From Actinomycetaceae bacterium (lineage in GTDB: Bacteria > Actinomycetota > Actinomycetes > Actinomycetales > Actinomycetaceae): 64,000 nt of DNA. The translations under genes were made by a program, and so were the position numbers. Location of the stretch: the NCBI GenBank assembly GCA_030532405.1, contig JAUNLF010000004.1, positions 171,827 through 235,826 of the forward strand. Reading direction: 5' to 3'. The notes beneath the pieces were generated by a model that saw only the letters and a program-made list of their open reading frames with translations, had not been told where the DNA came from and searched no databases. Shown piece by piece: positions 50,586-59,168 of this stretch. The first letter of the stretch is position 1. Every line of letters begins with the position of its first letter.

Positions 50586-51869
50586 ATGAATACGGATCCC
50601 TCTGCGTCGCGTCCGCAACCGGACTTGCAGGCGATCGCTGCGAATCCGAATACGGATCTTGAAGTCTTGCGAACGCTCGCCTACGAGTATCCTCATCTGC
50701 GCCCCGTTGTCGCGCTGAACCCGTCCGCGTATGAAGGGCTTTTGCAGTGGCTTGGCACGTTGGGGGATGAGGGCGTGAATGCGGCTCTCTTGCAGCGTCA
50801 GCAGTCGGGCCCGGTTTATCCCTCTTTTGATGCGCGCGAGGGCGTGCCTGCTTCGGCCGGGGTTGACGGTGACGCGGGTTCCGTGGATGCGGCCGGTGAG
50901 GGCGAGGGTGAGCCCGCGGCTGACGAGGCGACCCCCGAGGGTGCGGTGCTCGCGGCCTCAGCTGGTGAGGGTGGGGCTGAATCTGATGCCGGTGATGTTG
51001 CGGCCGGTGAGGGCGAGGGTGTTCCGTACGGTCAGGACGCTAACGCGGCTAGTGAGCCGACCGAGGTGATTTCGGCAGTTCCGCCGACGTATCAGCCGGC
51101 GGGGTCGGCGGAGCAGTCGCGCAGTAATTTTGATGCGGCCGGCTACGGCGCGGCCGCGGGGGCTGCGGGAGCTGCCGGTTACGGGGCTTACAACGTGGCC
51201 CAGGGTGCGGGCGGAGCTTACGCTGGCGCACAGGGGCAGCAGGAGCCGCAAAAGCGTAGCGCTTTGGTTCCCCTGGTGATCGTGCTGGCTATTGTTGCTG
51301 TTGTTTTGGCGGGATTCGCGATTTTCTTTGCGACGCGCTCACCTTCGGACACCGCTCAAATCGAGACACAAACTGAGCCTATGCAGACGGAGGCTACAGA
51401 AGCTCCCGAAACTGAAGCAACCACCGAAGAGCCCACAACCGAAGAGCCGACCACCGAAGCGGAAAAGTTGTACCCGGCGCCAAATGGCTCGCCGGAGCGT
51501 ACCGGGATTGCGGCGCCCTCTGGAAATATTGTTTGTGAACTGAGCGATGACGCTGTTACTTGCACGGTTTTGGAAACTAACGATGACTACTTGGGGTCGC
51601 GCAAGTGTGACGACGGGTCAGTGACGCTGCAGGCGACTGCTGACAGTGTGGGCTTGCAGTGCGGCGCGAAGGTTGGCACCAGCGGCCGGGCGGTCGCGGA
51701 GTACGGTGAGTTCGCGCAGTCCGAAAACTTCGCGTGCGCGTCGCACTACAACGGCATCTCGTGTTGGAACCAGGTGACCGGCCAGGGCTTCGCGGTTTCA
51801 CGCCAGGGCTGGACGTCAAGCAGTCGTGGTCCGATCGAGGAGGAGTCTTACCCCTGGTACTCGGAGTAG
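50586..51869 (+). CDS. Membrane protein with variant leucine-rich-repeat N-terminus
   Basis: The 427 residues are modular. Residues 1-70 (LQAIAANPNTDLEVLRTLAYEYPHLRPVVALNP) are a variant leucine-rich-repeat-type helical domain seen in many actinobacterial membrane proteins. An acidic Gly/Glu/Asp/Ala-rich linker follows, then an Ala/Gly/Tyr tract. A transmembrane helix lies about 230-255 (VPLVIVLAIVAVVLAGFAIFF). A Thr/Glu repeat spacer (TEEPTTEEPTTEAEK) and an extracellular domain with five or six cysteines (CELSDDAVTCTVLE, NFACASHYNGISCW) complete it. The ATG at 50586 follows AAAAGGAACATC. Its 3' end overlaps the sirtuin gene by 22 bases, tail to tail. Function unknown. Confidence 0.75.
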   Translation: MNTDPSASRPQPDLQAIAANPNTDLEVLRTLAYEYPHLRPVVALNPSAYEGLLQWLGTLGDEGVNAALLQRQQSGPVYPSFDAREGVPASAGVDGDAGSVDAAGEGEGEPAADEATPEGAVLAASAGEGGAESDAGDVAAGEGEGVPYGQDANAASEPTEVISAVPPTYQPAGSAEQSRSNFDAAGYGAAAGAAGAAGYGAYNVAQGAGGAYAGAQGQQEPQKRSALVPLVIVLAIVAVVLAGFAIFFATRSPSDTAQIETQTEPMQTEATEAPETEATTEEPTTEEPTTEAEKLYPAPNGSPERTGIAAPSGNIVCELSDDAVTCTVLETNDDYLGSRKCDDGSVTLQATADSVGLQCGAKVGTSGRAVAEYGEFAQSENFACASHYNGISCWNQVTGQGFAVSRQGWTSSSRGPIEEESYPWYSE

Positions 51870-52729
51870 TCGACGCCTAGCCGCTCCGCCAGGGCCATCA
51901 GAATTTCGGACGACCCGCCCTCAATCCGCACGTCAGCGTTGTAATCCACTTGCGTTGGCCCGCGGTTGATGACGGCGAGTTTCGCCCCGTGTTGCAGGCC
52001 CTGGTGCACAACCCAAAGGCCGGTTGCAACCATGAGTGACGACCCGACCACCAGGATCACGTCTGCGGCGTCCGCGTAGGCGAACGCGAGGTCCATCTCT
52101 TGCATGGGTAGTTGTTCGCCAAAGAACACGACGTTTGGTTTCAGCACTCCGCCGCACCTCGGACAGGGGGCCGGTTCGAACGTGGATGAGTTCGCTCCGT
52201 CCTCGTCCACTTGTGCCAAGATGGCAACATTTTTCGGGTCCGGATCGTCTTTCAGATCGGGGTTGAGGCGGCGCATCCACCCGTCGACTTCTTCACGCGA
52301 GTATTGCGCCCCGCAGGTCGTGCAGTCCACAAGGTCGAATGTTCCGTGTAGGAGGGCGGGCCTTTGGATGCCTGCCCGCTCGTCTAGGCCGTCAACGTTT
52401 TGGGTGGCGATCCCGTTTACCAGGCCGGCGCGTTGCAGTGCGGCGACGGCCAGGTGCCCCGCGGTGGGGGTGAGGCCGGCAACGGTGCGCCAAGTTTCCT
52501 GATTGCGCTGCCACACCCAGCGTTGCCATTTGGGGTGCGACATGAACAGGTCAAAGTCGACCGTCGGATTTCCCGACGAGCCCGACCCGCGATAATCCGG
52601 AATCCCCGCATCCGTGGACATGCCCGCCCCGGCAACGATCGTGGTCACCTTGCCGCGCATCAGGTCCGCGAGTTCATCAACCTTCGCCTTTTCGTCCTCG
52701 GACAAGTTCGTGTAATAAGTCACTGACAA
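51848..52729 (-). CDS. Sir2-family NAD-dependent protein deacylase
   Basis: The 293-residue sirtuin has VAGAGMSTDAGIPDYRG (NAD loop), TQNVDGLDERAG, the catalytic His in LLHGTFD, two zinc CxxC pairs (CTTCG and CPRCGG) and VVGSSLMVATGLW. The stretch between the zinc pairs is long (about 50 residues), as in SirTM/Sirt4-like class II enzymes. It removes acyl groups from lysines or performs ADP-ribosylation. No macrodomain or lipoate gene is adjacent. It converges with the LRV protein. Confidence 0.93.
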   Translation of the reverse strand: MSVTYYTNLSEDEKAKVDELADLMRGKVTTIVAGAGMSTDAGIPDYRGSGSSGNPTVDFDLFMSHPKWQRWVWQRNQETWRTVAGLTPTAGHLAVAALQRAGLVNGIATQNVDGLDERAGIQRPALLHGTFDLVDCTTCGAQYSREEVDGWMRRLNPDLKDDPDPKNVAILAQVDEDGANSSTFEPAPCPRCGGVLKPNVVFFGEQLPMQEMDLAFAYADAADVILVVGSSLMVATGLWVVHQGLQHGAKLAVINRGPTQVDYNADVRIEGGSSEILMALAERLGVDYSEYQG

Positions 52730-52931
52730 TCACCCTCCAAGGCTCATTGTAGACCGCAAGAAATCGCGAATTTTGGGCATTTCAAGGCCGTAGTGTCGAT
52801 TTTAGAGGGCGGGGCTAAAGGTGGGGAAGGCTCAGTTTTCGATACCGGTCTTGGAGGTTTAGCGGACAAGGCGATACCGTGGAATTCCGATCGGGCTAAA
52901 AGCCACCGTGTATTACACAGATCGGAATCCC

Positions 52932-54320
52932 ATGAGCACGAATAGCACGGGACAGTCAAGGTCCTCGCTTCGTAAATTCTTTAGCTGGAAGCTTCACGGC
53001 GACGGCAAATCTATTTCTCCGGGCGAAGTTGTGATGCCCTATGAGCGTCTGACGTGGCCGCGCACGATTGGTATTGGCGCGCAGCACGTGGTCGCAATGT
53101 TCGGGGCGACGTTTCTCGTTCCTCTTCTAACTGGTTTCCCACCGAACACGACCCTGTTCTTCACGGCGATTGGCACCCTGTTGTTCTTGCTGATCACCGC
53201 GGGACGCCTACCTTCTTACTTGGGTTCTTCGTTCGCGTTGATCGTGCCGATTTTGGCGGTTTCGAGTTCGCTGGGACCCAGCTACGCGCTAGGTGGCATC
53301 ATGGCGACCGGTGCGACGCTGGCGTTGGTGGGCGTGATTGTTCACTTTGCTGGTTCGGGTTGGATTGACAAGGTGATGCCGCCGATCGTGACCGGCGCGA
53401 TTGTTGCACTGATTGGTTTTAACTTGGCTCCGGCCGCGTGGAACTGGGTTAAGGAAGGCCCCATTACCGCGGTTGTCACTATTGCCGCGATCTTGCTGAC
53501 CACGGTTTTGTTTAAGGGCATTATTGGCCGCTTGTCGATTCTGGTGGGCGTGATTGTTGGCTACATTGCGGCCGCGATTCAGGGCGAGGTTGACTACTCC
53601 GCGATCAGTCAGGCCGCTTGGGTTGGTTTGCCGGAGTTCCAGGCCCCGTCGTTTGCCTGGTCTACCCTGGGCCTGTTCTTGCCGGTAGTTTTCGTCCTCG
53701 TGGCTGAGAACGTTGGACACGTGAAGTCGGTTTCTGCAATGACCGGCCAGAACTTGGATGACGTGACGGGCCGCGCACTGTTCGCGGATGGTATTTCCAC
53801 AATGATCGCTGGTTCCGGTGGCGGTTCGGGTACTACCACTTACGCGGAGAACATTGGTGTTATGGCGGCGACGCGCGTGTACTCGACTGCGGCGTACGTT
53901 GTGGCGGCTTTTGTGGCGCTCGCGCTGTCGATGCTGCCGAAGTTCGGTGCGATTATTTCCACGATTCCCGCCGGTGTTCTGGGCGGTGCGGCAACGGTCC
54001 TGTACGGCATGATCGGCATGCTGGGTGTTCGCATTTGGGTGCAAAACCGCGTGGACTTTGCCGACCCGGTCAACTTGAACACGGCTGCGGTTGCGATGAT
54101 TGTTGCGATTGCGAACTACACGTGGGTGCCGTTCGGCATGGAGTTTGGTGGTATCGCGCTCGGCTCGGCCGCCGCGATCGGCGTTTACCACTTGATGCGT
54201 TGGATTTCGAAGCTGCGCGGCACGAACCTAGAGGCCGCTTCCCCCGCGTCGGCTCCCGCCGGTGCTGACCTTGAGTGGGAGGGTTACGCTAAACGCCACC
54301 GCAAACCCGCGGATAAGTAG
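52932..54320 (+). CDS. NCS2-family uracil/xanthine permease
   Basis: The 462-residue carrier has 12-14 membrane helices. IGAQHVVAMFGATFLVPLLTGFPP is the NCS2 opening, FALIVPILAVSSSLGPSYALGGIMATG the QH/NAT-like helix 3 region, and ENVGHVKSVSAMTGQNLDDVTGRALFADG (Glu-Asn-Val-Gly-His) the substrate-site motif typical of UraA-type uracil transporters. ATG 52932 (MSTNSTGQS) is used. A GTG 24 bases upstream is also possible. It stands alone. Confidence 0.91.
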   Translation: MSTNSTGQSRSSLRKFFSWKLHGDGKSISPGEVVMPYERLTWPRTIGIGAQHVVAMFGATFLVPLLTGFPPNTTLFFTAIGTLLFLLITAGRLPSYLGSSFALIVPILAVSSSLGPSYALGGIMATGATLALVGVIVHFAGSGWIDKVMPPIVTGAIVALIGFNLAPAAWNWVKEGPITAVVTIAAILLTTVLFKGIIGRLSILVGVIVGYIAAAIQGEVDYSAISQAAWVGLPEFQAPSFAWSTLGLFLPVVFVLVAENVGHVKSVSAMTGQNLDDVTGRALFADGISTMIAGSGGGSGTTTYAENIGVMAATRVYSTAAYVVAAFVALALSMLPKFGAIISTIPAGVLGGAATVLYGMIGMLGVRIWVQNRVDFADPVNLNTAAVAMIVAIANYTWVPFGMEFGGIALGSAAAIGVYHLMRWISKLRGTNLEAASPASAPAGADLEWEGYAKRHRKPADK

Positions 54321-54452
54321 TAGGTTCCGCCCAGTCCGCCCGCGTTGCAGGCCGCGCGTTTCGTACGGTTTTAAGGGCGGACTGCGGCGGCGCCCTCGGG
54401 GCAAAAATAAACGAACGCTAAGCCGATATTCGACTGCGAGTTGGCCGGGATG

Positions 54453-55079
54453 TTACTCGGCTACTTCGCTTTCGGGTATCGGCTTGCACTTTGAGTCCTG
54501 CTTGAGGGGGACTTCGCCGGACAGCAGGTGTGCGACTTCTTCGGTGCTGGGAAGGTCGACGAAGCGTTCGCCCAGGATGATTGAAACTGTTGCCGGGTCG
54601 GAGGGCGCGTAACGCACGGTTGATTCGTCAAAGACGCGGGCCAGACTGTAGGCGTTGATGACTTGGGATTTGCCGGCGGTGAGTTTCACGGTGCCGTAGT
54701 ACTGGCCGTCGTAGTTGCCGGTTCCGTCGATGACAACGCCCTGCGCTTCCAGGCTGCTGGCGACTGTGCCGGCGAGGCCGGGGCGTCCCGTGGCGTTCAT
54801 GATTGTGACGTGAATTCCCTCCGGGTTTGCAGGGGCGGAGCCTTCTGGGAAGCAGGGGACCTGGTCGGCCTCGACGACCTCATCGGCTTTTGAAAAGTCG
54901 CCAAAGAACGGGACTGGCAGGATTCCGGAGAGGACGAGGAGGGCGGCTAGCGACACCGCGGCCATAATGGAGACGGTCACCGAGAACACCATGTTTTGGC
55001 GGCGTTGACGGTTCTCGCGAAACTGCATGCGCGGGCTGATTTGCGACTGGCCGGGTTCGGTACGGGGGTTTTCACTCAC
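54453..55079 (-). CDS. LytR C-terminal-domain membrane protein
   Basis: The 208-residue protein has a short cytoplasmic N terminus, a transmembrane helix about 33-55 (FSVTVSIMAAVSLAALLVLSG), and an extracytoplasmic LytR_C domain: GIHVTIMNATGRPGLAGTVASSLEAQG, then VRYAPSDPATVSIILGERF. The LytR_C domain accompanies cell-wall glycopolymer transferases and may regulate or bind them. GTG or ATG start MSENPRTEPG. It is divergent from the acyl-CoA dehydrogenase gene. Confidence 0.85.
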   Translation of the reverse strand: MSENPRTEPGQSQISPRMQFRENRQRRQNMVFSVTVSIMAAVSLAALLVLSGILPVPFFGDFSKADEVVEADQVPCFPEGSAPANPEGIHVTIMNATGRPGLAGTVASSLEAQGVVIDGTGNYDGQYYGTVKLTAGKSQVINAYSLARVFDESTVRYAPSDPATVSIILGERFVDLPSTEEVAHLLSGEVPLKQDSKCKPIPESEVAE

Positions 55080-55208
55080 AGCACTAATCTAAACGAAATC
55101 CGCGATAAAGTGCACAATCCTGCCGGGCGAGCGCCTGTTTCATCATGTAGTTTGAGACTGAACAAACTGAGGCCGATCGAGTTGGCCTTATGGGAATAGG
55201 AGCTGCAA

Positions 55209-56354
55209 ATGACATTTTTGGATTCTGAACTGTTAGATCGGATTCACTCTCGTGCAGAGAAGCACGATCGTGAAAATACGTTCCCGTTTGATGATTATGC
55301 GGAGTTGAAGGAAGCCGGCTATTACAAGGCCTTTGTCCCGCAGGAGTTCGGTGGGCACGGTTTGACTCTTGCGCAGATCGCGAACGAGCAGACGCGTTTG
55401 GCGAAGGCCGCACCGGGAACCGCACTGGGTATCAACATGCATCAGATTATTGTTGGCCTGGGTCGCCATATGGTTGCGCGTGGTAACAAGCAGGGTGAGC
55501 AGATCCTTCGTGGGGCGGCGGAGGGCGAGCTGTACGGCTTTGGTATCTCTGAACCGGCAAACGACAAGGTTTTGTTTGGGTCGCTCACGGATGCACGCCC
55601 GGACGGTAAGGGTGGCTACTCGTTCCACGGCAGGAAGGTATTTACTTCGCTGTCGCCGGCGTGGACGAAGCTGATGACTTTTGGTGAGGACAGCACCAGT
55701 GAGGACGCGCCGAAGTCTGTGTTTGCGATTTTGGATCGCGAGGCTGGCGGGTTTGAGATTTTGGATGACTGGGACACGATGGGTATGCGTGCGACGCAGT
55801 CGAACTCGACGGTTCTTGATGGTGCGCACGCGGACGAGTCGGCTGTTTTGACGCGTATTGATCCGGGTGCGTCGATTGACCCGGTTGTGTTGGGGATTTA
55901 CGGAAACTTCGAGATCCTGCTTGCTGCGACCTACGCGGGTATTGGTGAACGCGCGGTTGAGGTTGCTGTTGAGACTGTTAAGAAGCGCAAGTCGGTTGCG
56001 AAGGGCACGACGTATTCGAACGATCCGGATATACGCCGTATTATCGCGACGGCAGCGGTAGAGATGGATGGCGTGCAGGCTCACATTGAGCACATTGCGA
56101 ACGCGTTTGACGCGCTTGAGGACCGTGGTTTCAAGTGGCTACCGCAGCTGTCGGCTGTGAAGCACCGTAGCGCGGAGGCTTCACTGTTCTCGGTGCAGCA
56201 GGCGGTGCGCGCGTCGGGTGGGTCGTCGTATTACAACTCTAAGGAACTGTCGCGCCTGTACCGTGACGTTGTGGCGGGCTTGTTCCAGCCGTCTGACGCG
56301 GAGTCGTTGTACGCCGGTTGGGCAACCATGCTTTTGGGCCCTATCGAGGAGTAG
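55209..56354 (+). CDS. Acyl-CoA dehydrogenase-family flavoprotein
   Basis: The 381-residue protein has the three-domain acyl-CoA dehydrogenase layout. The N-terminal helical part has ELKEAGYYKAFVPQEFGGHGLTLAQIANEQ. The beta domain has GFGISEPANDKVLFGS and MTFGEDSTSEDAPKSVFAI. The C-terminal helices have SAEASLFSVQQAVRASGGSSYYNSKELSRLYRDV. The catalytic Glu of true acyl-CoA dehydrogenases is not obvious. It may belong to the FMN-dependent DszC/SfnB-like branch. The ribosome site AGGAGCTGCAA precedes ATG. It is single. Confidence 0.82.
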   Translation: MTFLDSELLDRIHSRAEKHDRENTFPFDDYAELKEAGYYKAFVPQEFGGHGLTLAQIANEQTRLAKAAPGTALGINMHQIIVGLGRHMVARGNKQGEQILRGAAEGELYGFGISEPANDKVLFGSLTDARPDGKGGYSFHGRKVFTSLSPAWTKLMTFGEDSTSEDAPKSVFAILDREAGGFEILDDWDTMGMRATQSNSTVLDGAHADESAVLTRIDPGASIDPVVLGIYGNFEILLAATYAGIGERAVEVAVETVKKRKSVAKGTTYSNDPDIRRIIATAAVEMDGVQAHIEHIANAFDALEDRGFKWLPQLSAVKHRSAEASLFSVQQAVRASGGSSYYNSKELSRLYRDVVAGLFQPSDAESLYAGWATMLLGPIEE

Positions 56355-56398
56355 TCGAACCGGCCTAGCTGCTGGGCTGGTTTGAAACGTGTGGTCGG

Positions 56399-56438
56399 GT
56401 TTGTCATGCGGGTCAGTGTGTTGATCCGTATGACAAAC
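56399..56438. promoter_or_regulatory. Inverted repeat upstream of arcA
   Basis: GTTTGTCATGCGG (56399-56411) and CCGTATGACAAAC (56426-56438) are arms of a 13-bp inverted repeat with one mismatch and a 14-base gap. It lies about 50 bases before the arcA start. It could be an operator or the terminator of the dehydrogenase gene, though no T tract follows. Confidence 0.6.
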
Positions 56439-56487
56439 GCGAGCCTTTCCTCCAGTATGGATTTATGTTCTAAGGAGAAAGACTCGC

Positions 56488-57717
56488 ATGCCTGTTGGTG
56501 TTCACTCGGAAGTAGGACCGTTAGAGGAAGTCATTGTTTACCGGCCTGGCCGCGAGATGGATCGGCTGACTCCGTCGAATAAGGATGACTTACTTTTTGA
56601 TGACGTGCTGTGGTTGTCTCAGGCTCGGCGTGATCATGATGTGTTCACCAAAACCCTTTCCGATCAGGGTGTGAAGGTCCTGTGTTTGAATGACTTGTTG
56701 AAAGAAGCCTTGCAGGATGAGCAGGCACGCAGCTACGTTGTTGAGGTTTCTTTTGCTGATGAGTATTACGGTGTCACTGCTGCCGCCGCTTTGCAGGAGT
56801 ATGCGAAGTCGTTGACGGGCTCCGCCCTCGGGGATTTTTTGATTGATGGAATGACGAAACGGGAGCTTGACGAGTTTGTTGGCCACGTTCCGTCTACGTA
56901 TTTTCATAGGTTTCAGGGCGACGATTTGGTGACGCCGTGCCTGCCGAACTTGTATTTCACGCGTGACCCGTCGGCGTGGATTTACGGGGGCGTGTCTGTT
57001 AATGCGATGCAGATGAGGGCGCGTCGGCGTGAGGCGTTTGTTTATAACACGGTCTACAGGTGGCATCCGCGGTTTAAGGGTGAGGATTTCGATTTTTGGT
57101 CGCGGGGCGCGAACGCGGGGTATTCGACCGTGGAGGGCGGCGACATTTTGGTGCCCGGTAACGGCGTGGTGTTGGTGGGGTTGTCGCAGAGGACCACTCC
57201 GGCGGGTGTTGAACGTTTAGCGCAGTCTTTGTTTAGGGATCCGCATGTGCGCACGGTTGTGGGGATCATGATGGGGCAGGAGCGCGCGCAAATGCATTTG
57301 GATACGGTCATGACGATGGTTGATGAGCGCACGTTCATGAAGTATCAGCACTTAGGAATGCTGGAGACGGTTGTTATCGAGCGGGGCCCGTCCGGTGGCT
57401 TGTCGGTGCGCGTGAAGGATCGCGAGGACATGCATCGCGTGATTGCGAATGCGATGGGGGTTGGTGACCTGCGGTTTTTGACGACTCCGGAGAGTGGGCC
57501 GAATGCGGAGCGTGGCCAGTGGAATGATTCGTGTAACCTGCTTGCGTTGCGTCCTGGTGTTGTTGTGGCGTATGACCGCAACGAGCGTGCGAATGAGTAT
57601 TTGATGTCTGAGGGTGTGCAGGTTCTGACTGTTCCGGGTGGCGAGTTGGGTCGTGGTCGTGGCGGCCCGCGCTGCATGTCGTGTCCTGTGGTGCGGGGCA
57701 GTGTTGTAGTCGATTAA
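56488..57717 (+). CDS. arcA: Arginine deiminase
   Basis: The 409-residue enzyme hydrolyses arginine to citrulline and ammonia. MPVGVHSEVGPLEEVIVYRPG, LPNLYFTRDPSAWIYGG and EGGDILVPGNGVVLVGLSQRT contain the family Asp/His/Asp motifs, and the C-terminal GGPRCMSCP holds the catalytic Cys (Cys400 region). ATG after AAGGAGAAAGACTCGC. It normally sits with arcB, arcC and arcD, but no ornithine carbamoyltransferase, carbamate kinase or antiporter is adjacent. It is followed by the convergent SRP RNA gene. Confidence 0.94.
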   Translation: MPVGVHSEVGPLEEVIVYRPGREMDRLTPSNKDDLLFDDVLWLSQARRDHDVFTKTLSDQGVKVLCLNDLLKEALQDEQARSYVVEVSFADEYYGVTAAAALQEYAKSLTGSALGDFLIDGMTKRELDEFVGHVPSTYFHRFQGDDLVTPCLPNLYFTRDPSAWIYGGVSVNAMQMRARRREAFVYNTVYRWHPRFKGEDFDFWSRGANAGYSTVEGGDILVPGNGVVLVGLSQRTTPAGVERLAQSLFRDPHVRTVVGIMMGQERAQMHLDTVMTMVDERTFMKYQHLGMLETVVIERGPSGGLSVRVKDREDMHRVIANAMGVGDLRFLTTPESGPNAERGQWNDSCNLLALRPGVVVAYDRNERANEYLMSEGVQVLTVPGGELGRGRGGPRCMSCPVVRGSVVVD

Positions 57718-57749
57718 TGAGGGCGGGCTTCGTTGCCCTGGGAATGCAA

Positions 57750-57842
57750 GGATCCCCCGCGTACCCGGCAGAGCTACCGTATCCTTGCTGCCTTCCGGCC
57801 CTGGGGAGGTTCGGGTGATACCGTCACGCGAGGGATCGCCCA
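57750..57842 (-). ncRNA. ffs: Small signal recognition particle RNA (4.5S type)
   Basis: Read on the minus strand, the universal apical loop CCCAGGGCCGGAAGGCAGCAAGG lies at about 57775-57800 (GGAAGG with asymmetric AGCA side). The outer helix pairs GATCCCTCGCGT (5') with ACGCGGGGGATC (3'). The total of about 93 bases fits the actinobacterial small SRP RNA. The ends are set from the outer helix and could move a few bases. Confidence 0.95.
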
Positions 57843-58118
57843 CAAGTCTACATAACCAGGGCGCACAGTGCCATTTTCGGAACTACTGGGCTTTGGAACG
57901 CGTGGGAATGGGGCCTCTTAGGCAGATGCGGACGCGTTGTTAGGGGTTGGAGAATTTTTCCCATAGTTTTCTAAGGTTCGTTCCAGTGTATTTAAAGAAC
58001 CTGTGTTTAACGTAGAGGTATCTTCACTGCTTAGAGAAGATGCTAGGGAAAACTGCTGATATTGATCTGTCCCTCTGTTTCAGAGGGTTCTGGAAACTTT
58101 CACTGTGTTGATGGGATG

Positions 58119-58154
58119 CACTTTGGGGCCGAGCTTTCGCTCGGCCCCAAAGTG
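58119..58154. terminator. Strong hairpin in the gap after the SRP RNA
   Basis: CACTTTGGGGCCGAGC-TTTC-GCTCGGCCCCAAAGTG is a perfect 16-bp stem. It may end the minus-strand gene at 58251 or an unannotated + transcript, as TTTCTGCTT follows on the + side. The rest of 57843-58250 (about 400 bp) is A+T-richer and shows no reading frame I support. Confidence 0.75.
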
Positions 58155-58250
58155 TTTCTGCTTCCTTGATGCATGACCGGCACTTTTGACTCGGGGTAGT
58201 AAGCGAGCATCCTCAGCTTTAACGGGTGCAGGCTAGAACTGGGCGGTTGC

Positions 58251-58523
58251 CTACTTGCGCAGGTAAATCTCCTGCAACTCGAGGAACTCTTCCTCCAAAT
58301 AGTCCAGAGGACCACCGAACTTCTTGAAAAGCTCATACAAGTCGTCCGGAAGCTTCACATCATGGTTAATGAGGATAGCTACGGCACCTTGCGCAGCTGC
58401 TGAGCCGTCCACGATGGCTAGGTCTGTTAGCTCCGCCGCATCGGGTTCCCCCTTAACGTGATACTTGTCGGCAAGCTCGATCAAGCCCGCTACCAGGCGA
58501 TCAGATTCCTCTTCACGACTCAT
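58251..58523 (-). CDS. Small acidic hypothetical protein
   Basis: This 90-residue protein (MSREEESDRLVAGLIELADKY, then SAAAQGAVAILINHDVKLPDDL, then YLEEEFLELQEIYLRK) is strongly acidic and helical with no recognised family. The size, acidity and position in a run of small acidic genes beside a decayed element are what one sees for immunity or antitoxin-like cargo, but there is no direct evidence. ATG 58523. Upstream in-frame extension is not supported. Ribosome site weak. Confidence 0.55.
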   Translation of the reverse strand: MSREEESDRLVAGLIELADKYHVKGEPDAAELTDLAIVDGSAAAQGAVAILINHDVKLPDDLYELFKKFGGPLDYLEEEFLELQEIYLRK

Positions 58524-58621
58524 TTTGTTCACCCACAAGAGTGCTCGCTTTTGTAGAGCGATTGTAGAGGACCTAGCTAAAGAAAAAGCTAAACCCGCGT
58601 AATCACGCTGGTTCACAATGG

Positions 58622-58635
58622 CGGAGGGTAAGGGA
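58622..58635. repeat. 14-bp tRNA-Ser 3'-end-like sequence (possible attachment remnant)
   Basis: CGGAGGGTAAGGGA is identical to the tRNA-Ser 3' fragment at 46199 and in the same orientation. It lies just outside the duplicated unit at 58645-59189. Confidence 0.5.
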
Positions 58636-58648
58636 ATGAGGTACCAAA

Positions 58649-58672
58649 CCCACACCTCCAAATGGGTGTGGG
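58649..58672 (-). terminator. Terminator of gene A
   Basis: CCCACACC / GGTGTGGG hairpin 19 bases past the stop of gene A, followed on the minus strand by TTTGG. It is homologous to the stronger terminator at 60376. Confidence 0.7.
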
Positions 58673-58690
58673 CTGGGAATAGTTGGAGAG

Positions 58691-58981
58691 TTACTTCGCG
58701 ATACCGATCCTCACGCGATACTCCTCATAGGTTTCTTTCTCAGGATGAAATGCCCAAGGCTCGCCGGCAACGTGCTCTGGAACCGGGTCAAGGCCCGCCG
58801 CGCGAAGCTTCTCGAGTGTCTCATCAATGTTGTGCGAGTCAAACACAAACACCTGGCTCACATGATCAGGCAGATAAGAAGGCTCTACAAGCAAGTCCAA
58901 ATCAGGGAAGAGCTCACGAACCTTCTCCTCACTCACCTCATACTTGAAGTGGTAATAGTAGTCCTTATGGTTGCCATACAA
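58691..58981 (-). CDS. Unknown 96-aa acidic protein, copy A
   Basis: This 96-residue protein begins at TTG 58979-58981 after GAGGAGGGCGATTGCC, a layout shared by copy B. Text: MYGNHKDYYYHFKYEVSEE, then SHNIDETLEKLRAAGLDPVPE, then PEKETYEEYRVRIGIAK. About 62 of 96 residues match copy B (60419-60709). The last 45 residues are nearly fixed and most changes fall in residues 5-50. It is rich in Glu, Asp, Tyr and His, with no family I recognise. Immunity, antitoxin or phage-defence cargo are possible by context only. Confidence 0.75.
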   Translation of the reverse strand: MYGNHKDYYYHFKYEVSEEKVRELFPDLDLLVEPSYLPDHVSQVFVFDSHNIDETLEKLRAAGLDPVPEHVAGEPWAFHPEKETYEEYRVRIGIAK

Positions 58982-59141
58982 GGCAATCGCCCTCCTCTCG
59001 GTTAAGGCCCTCTTTGGCTATGTCACCTGTGGTGCCGCTTCGATGCGGCCCTGGCGTCTTTTGGACTCTAACCTATAAGCCTCTGTATTCCTTGGACGTG
59101 CCAGGTGAGCCCCGTCCTCGGAACTGAAAATAAAAGAAAAA

Positions 59142-59168
59142 CCTCGACATTCCGTTGAAATGTCGAGG
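59142..59168 (-). terminator. Copy of the tRNA-Ser terminator in the duplicated unit
   Basis: CCTCGACATT / AATGTCGAGG hairpin with an A-rich flank (T tract on the minus strand), identical to that following the real tRNA-Ser. Upstream of it only 14 bases of the tRNA remain. Confidence 0.85.

Noticed and set aside
53289-54191. 300-codon frame opposite the NCS2 permease
   Set aside because: Composition is Arg/Asn/His-rich, typical of antisense frames, and the + strand has clear permease motifs.
55233-56093. 286-codon frame opposite the acyl-CoA dehydrogenase gene
   Set aside because: Arg/Asn/Leu-rich shadow of a supported gene with a good ribosome site.
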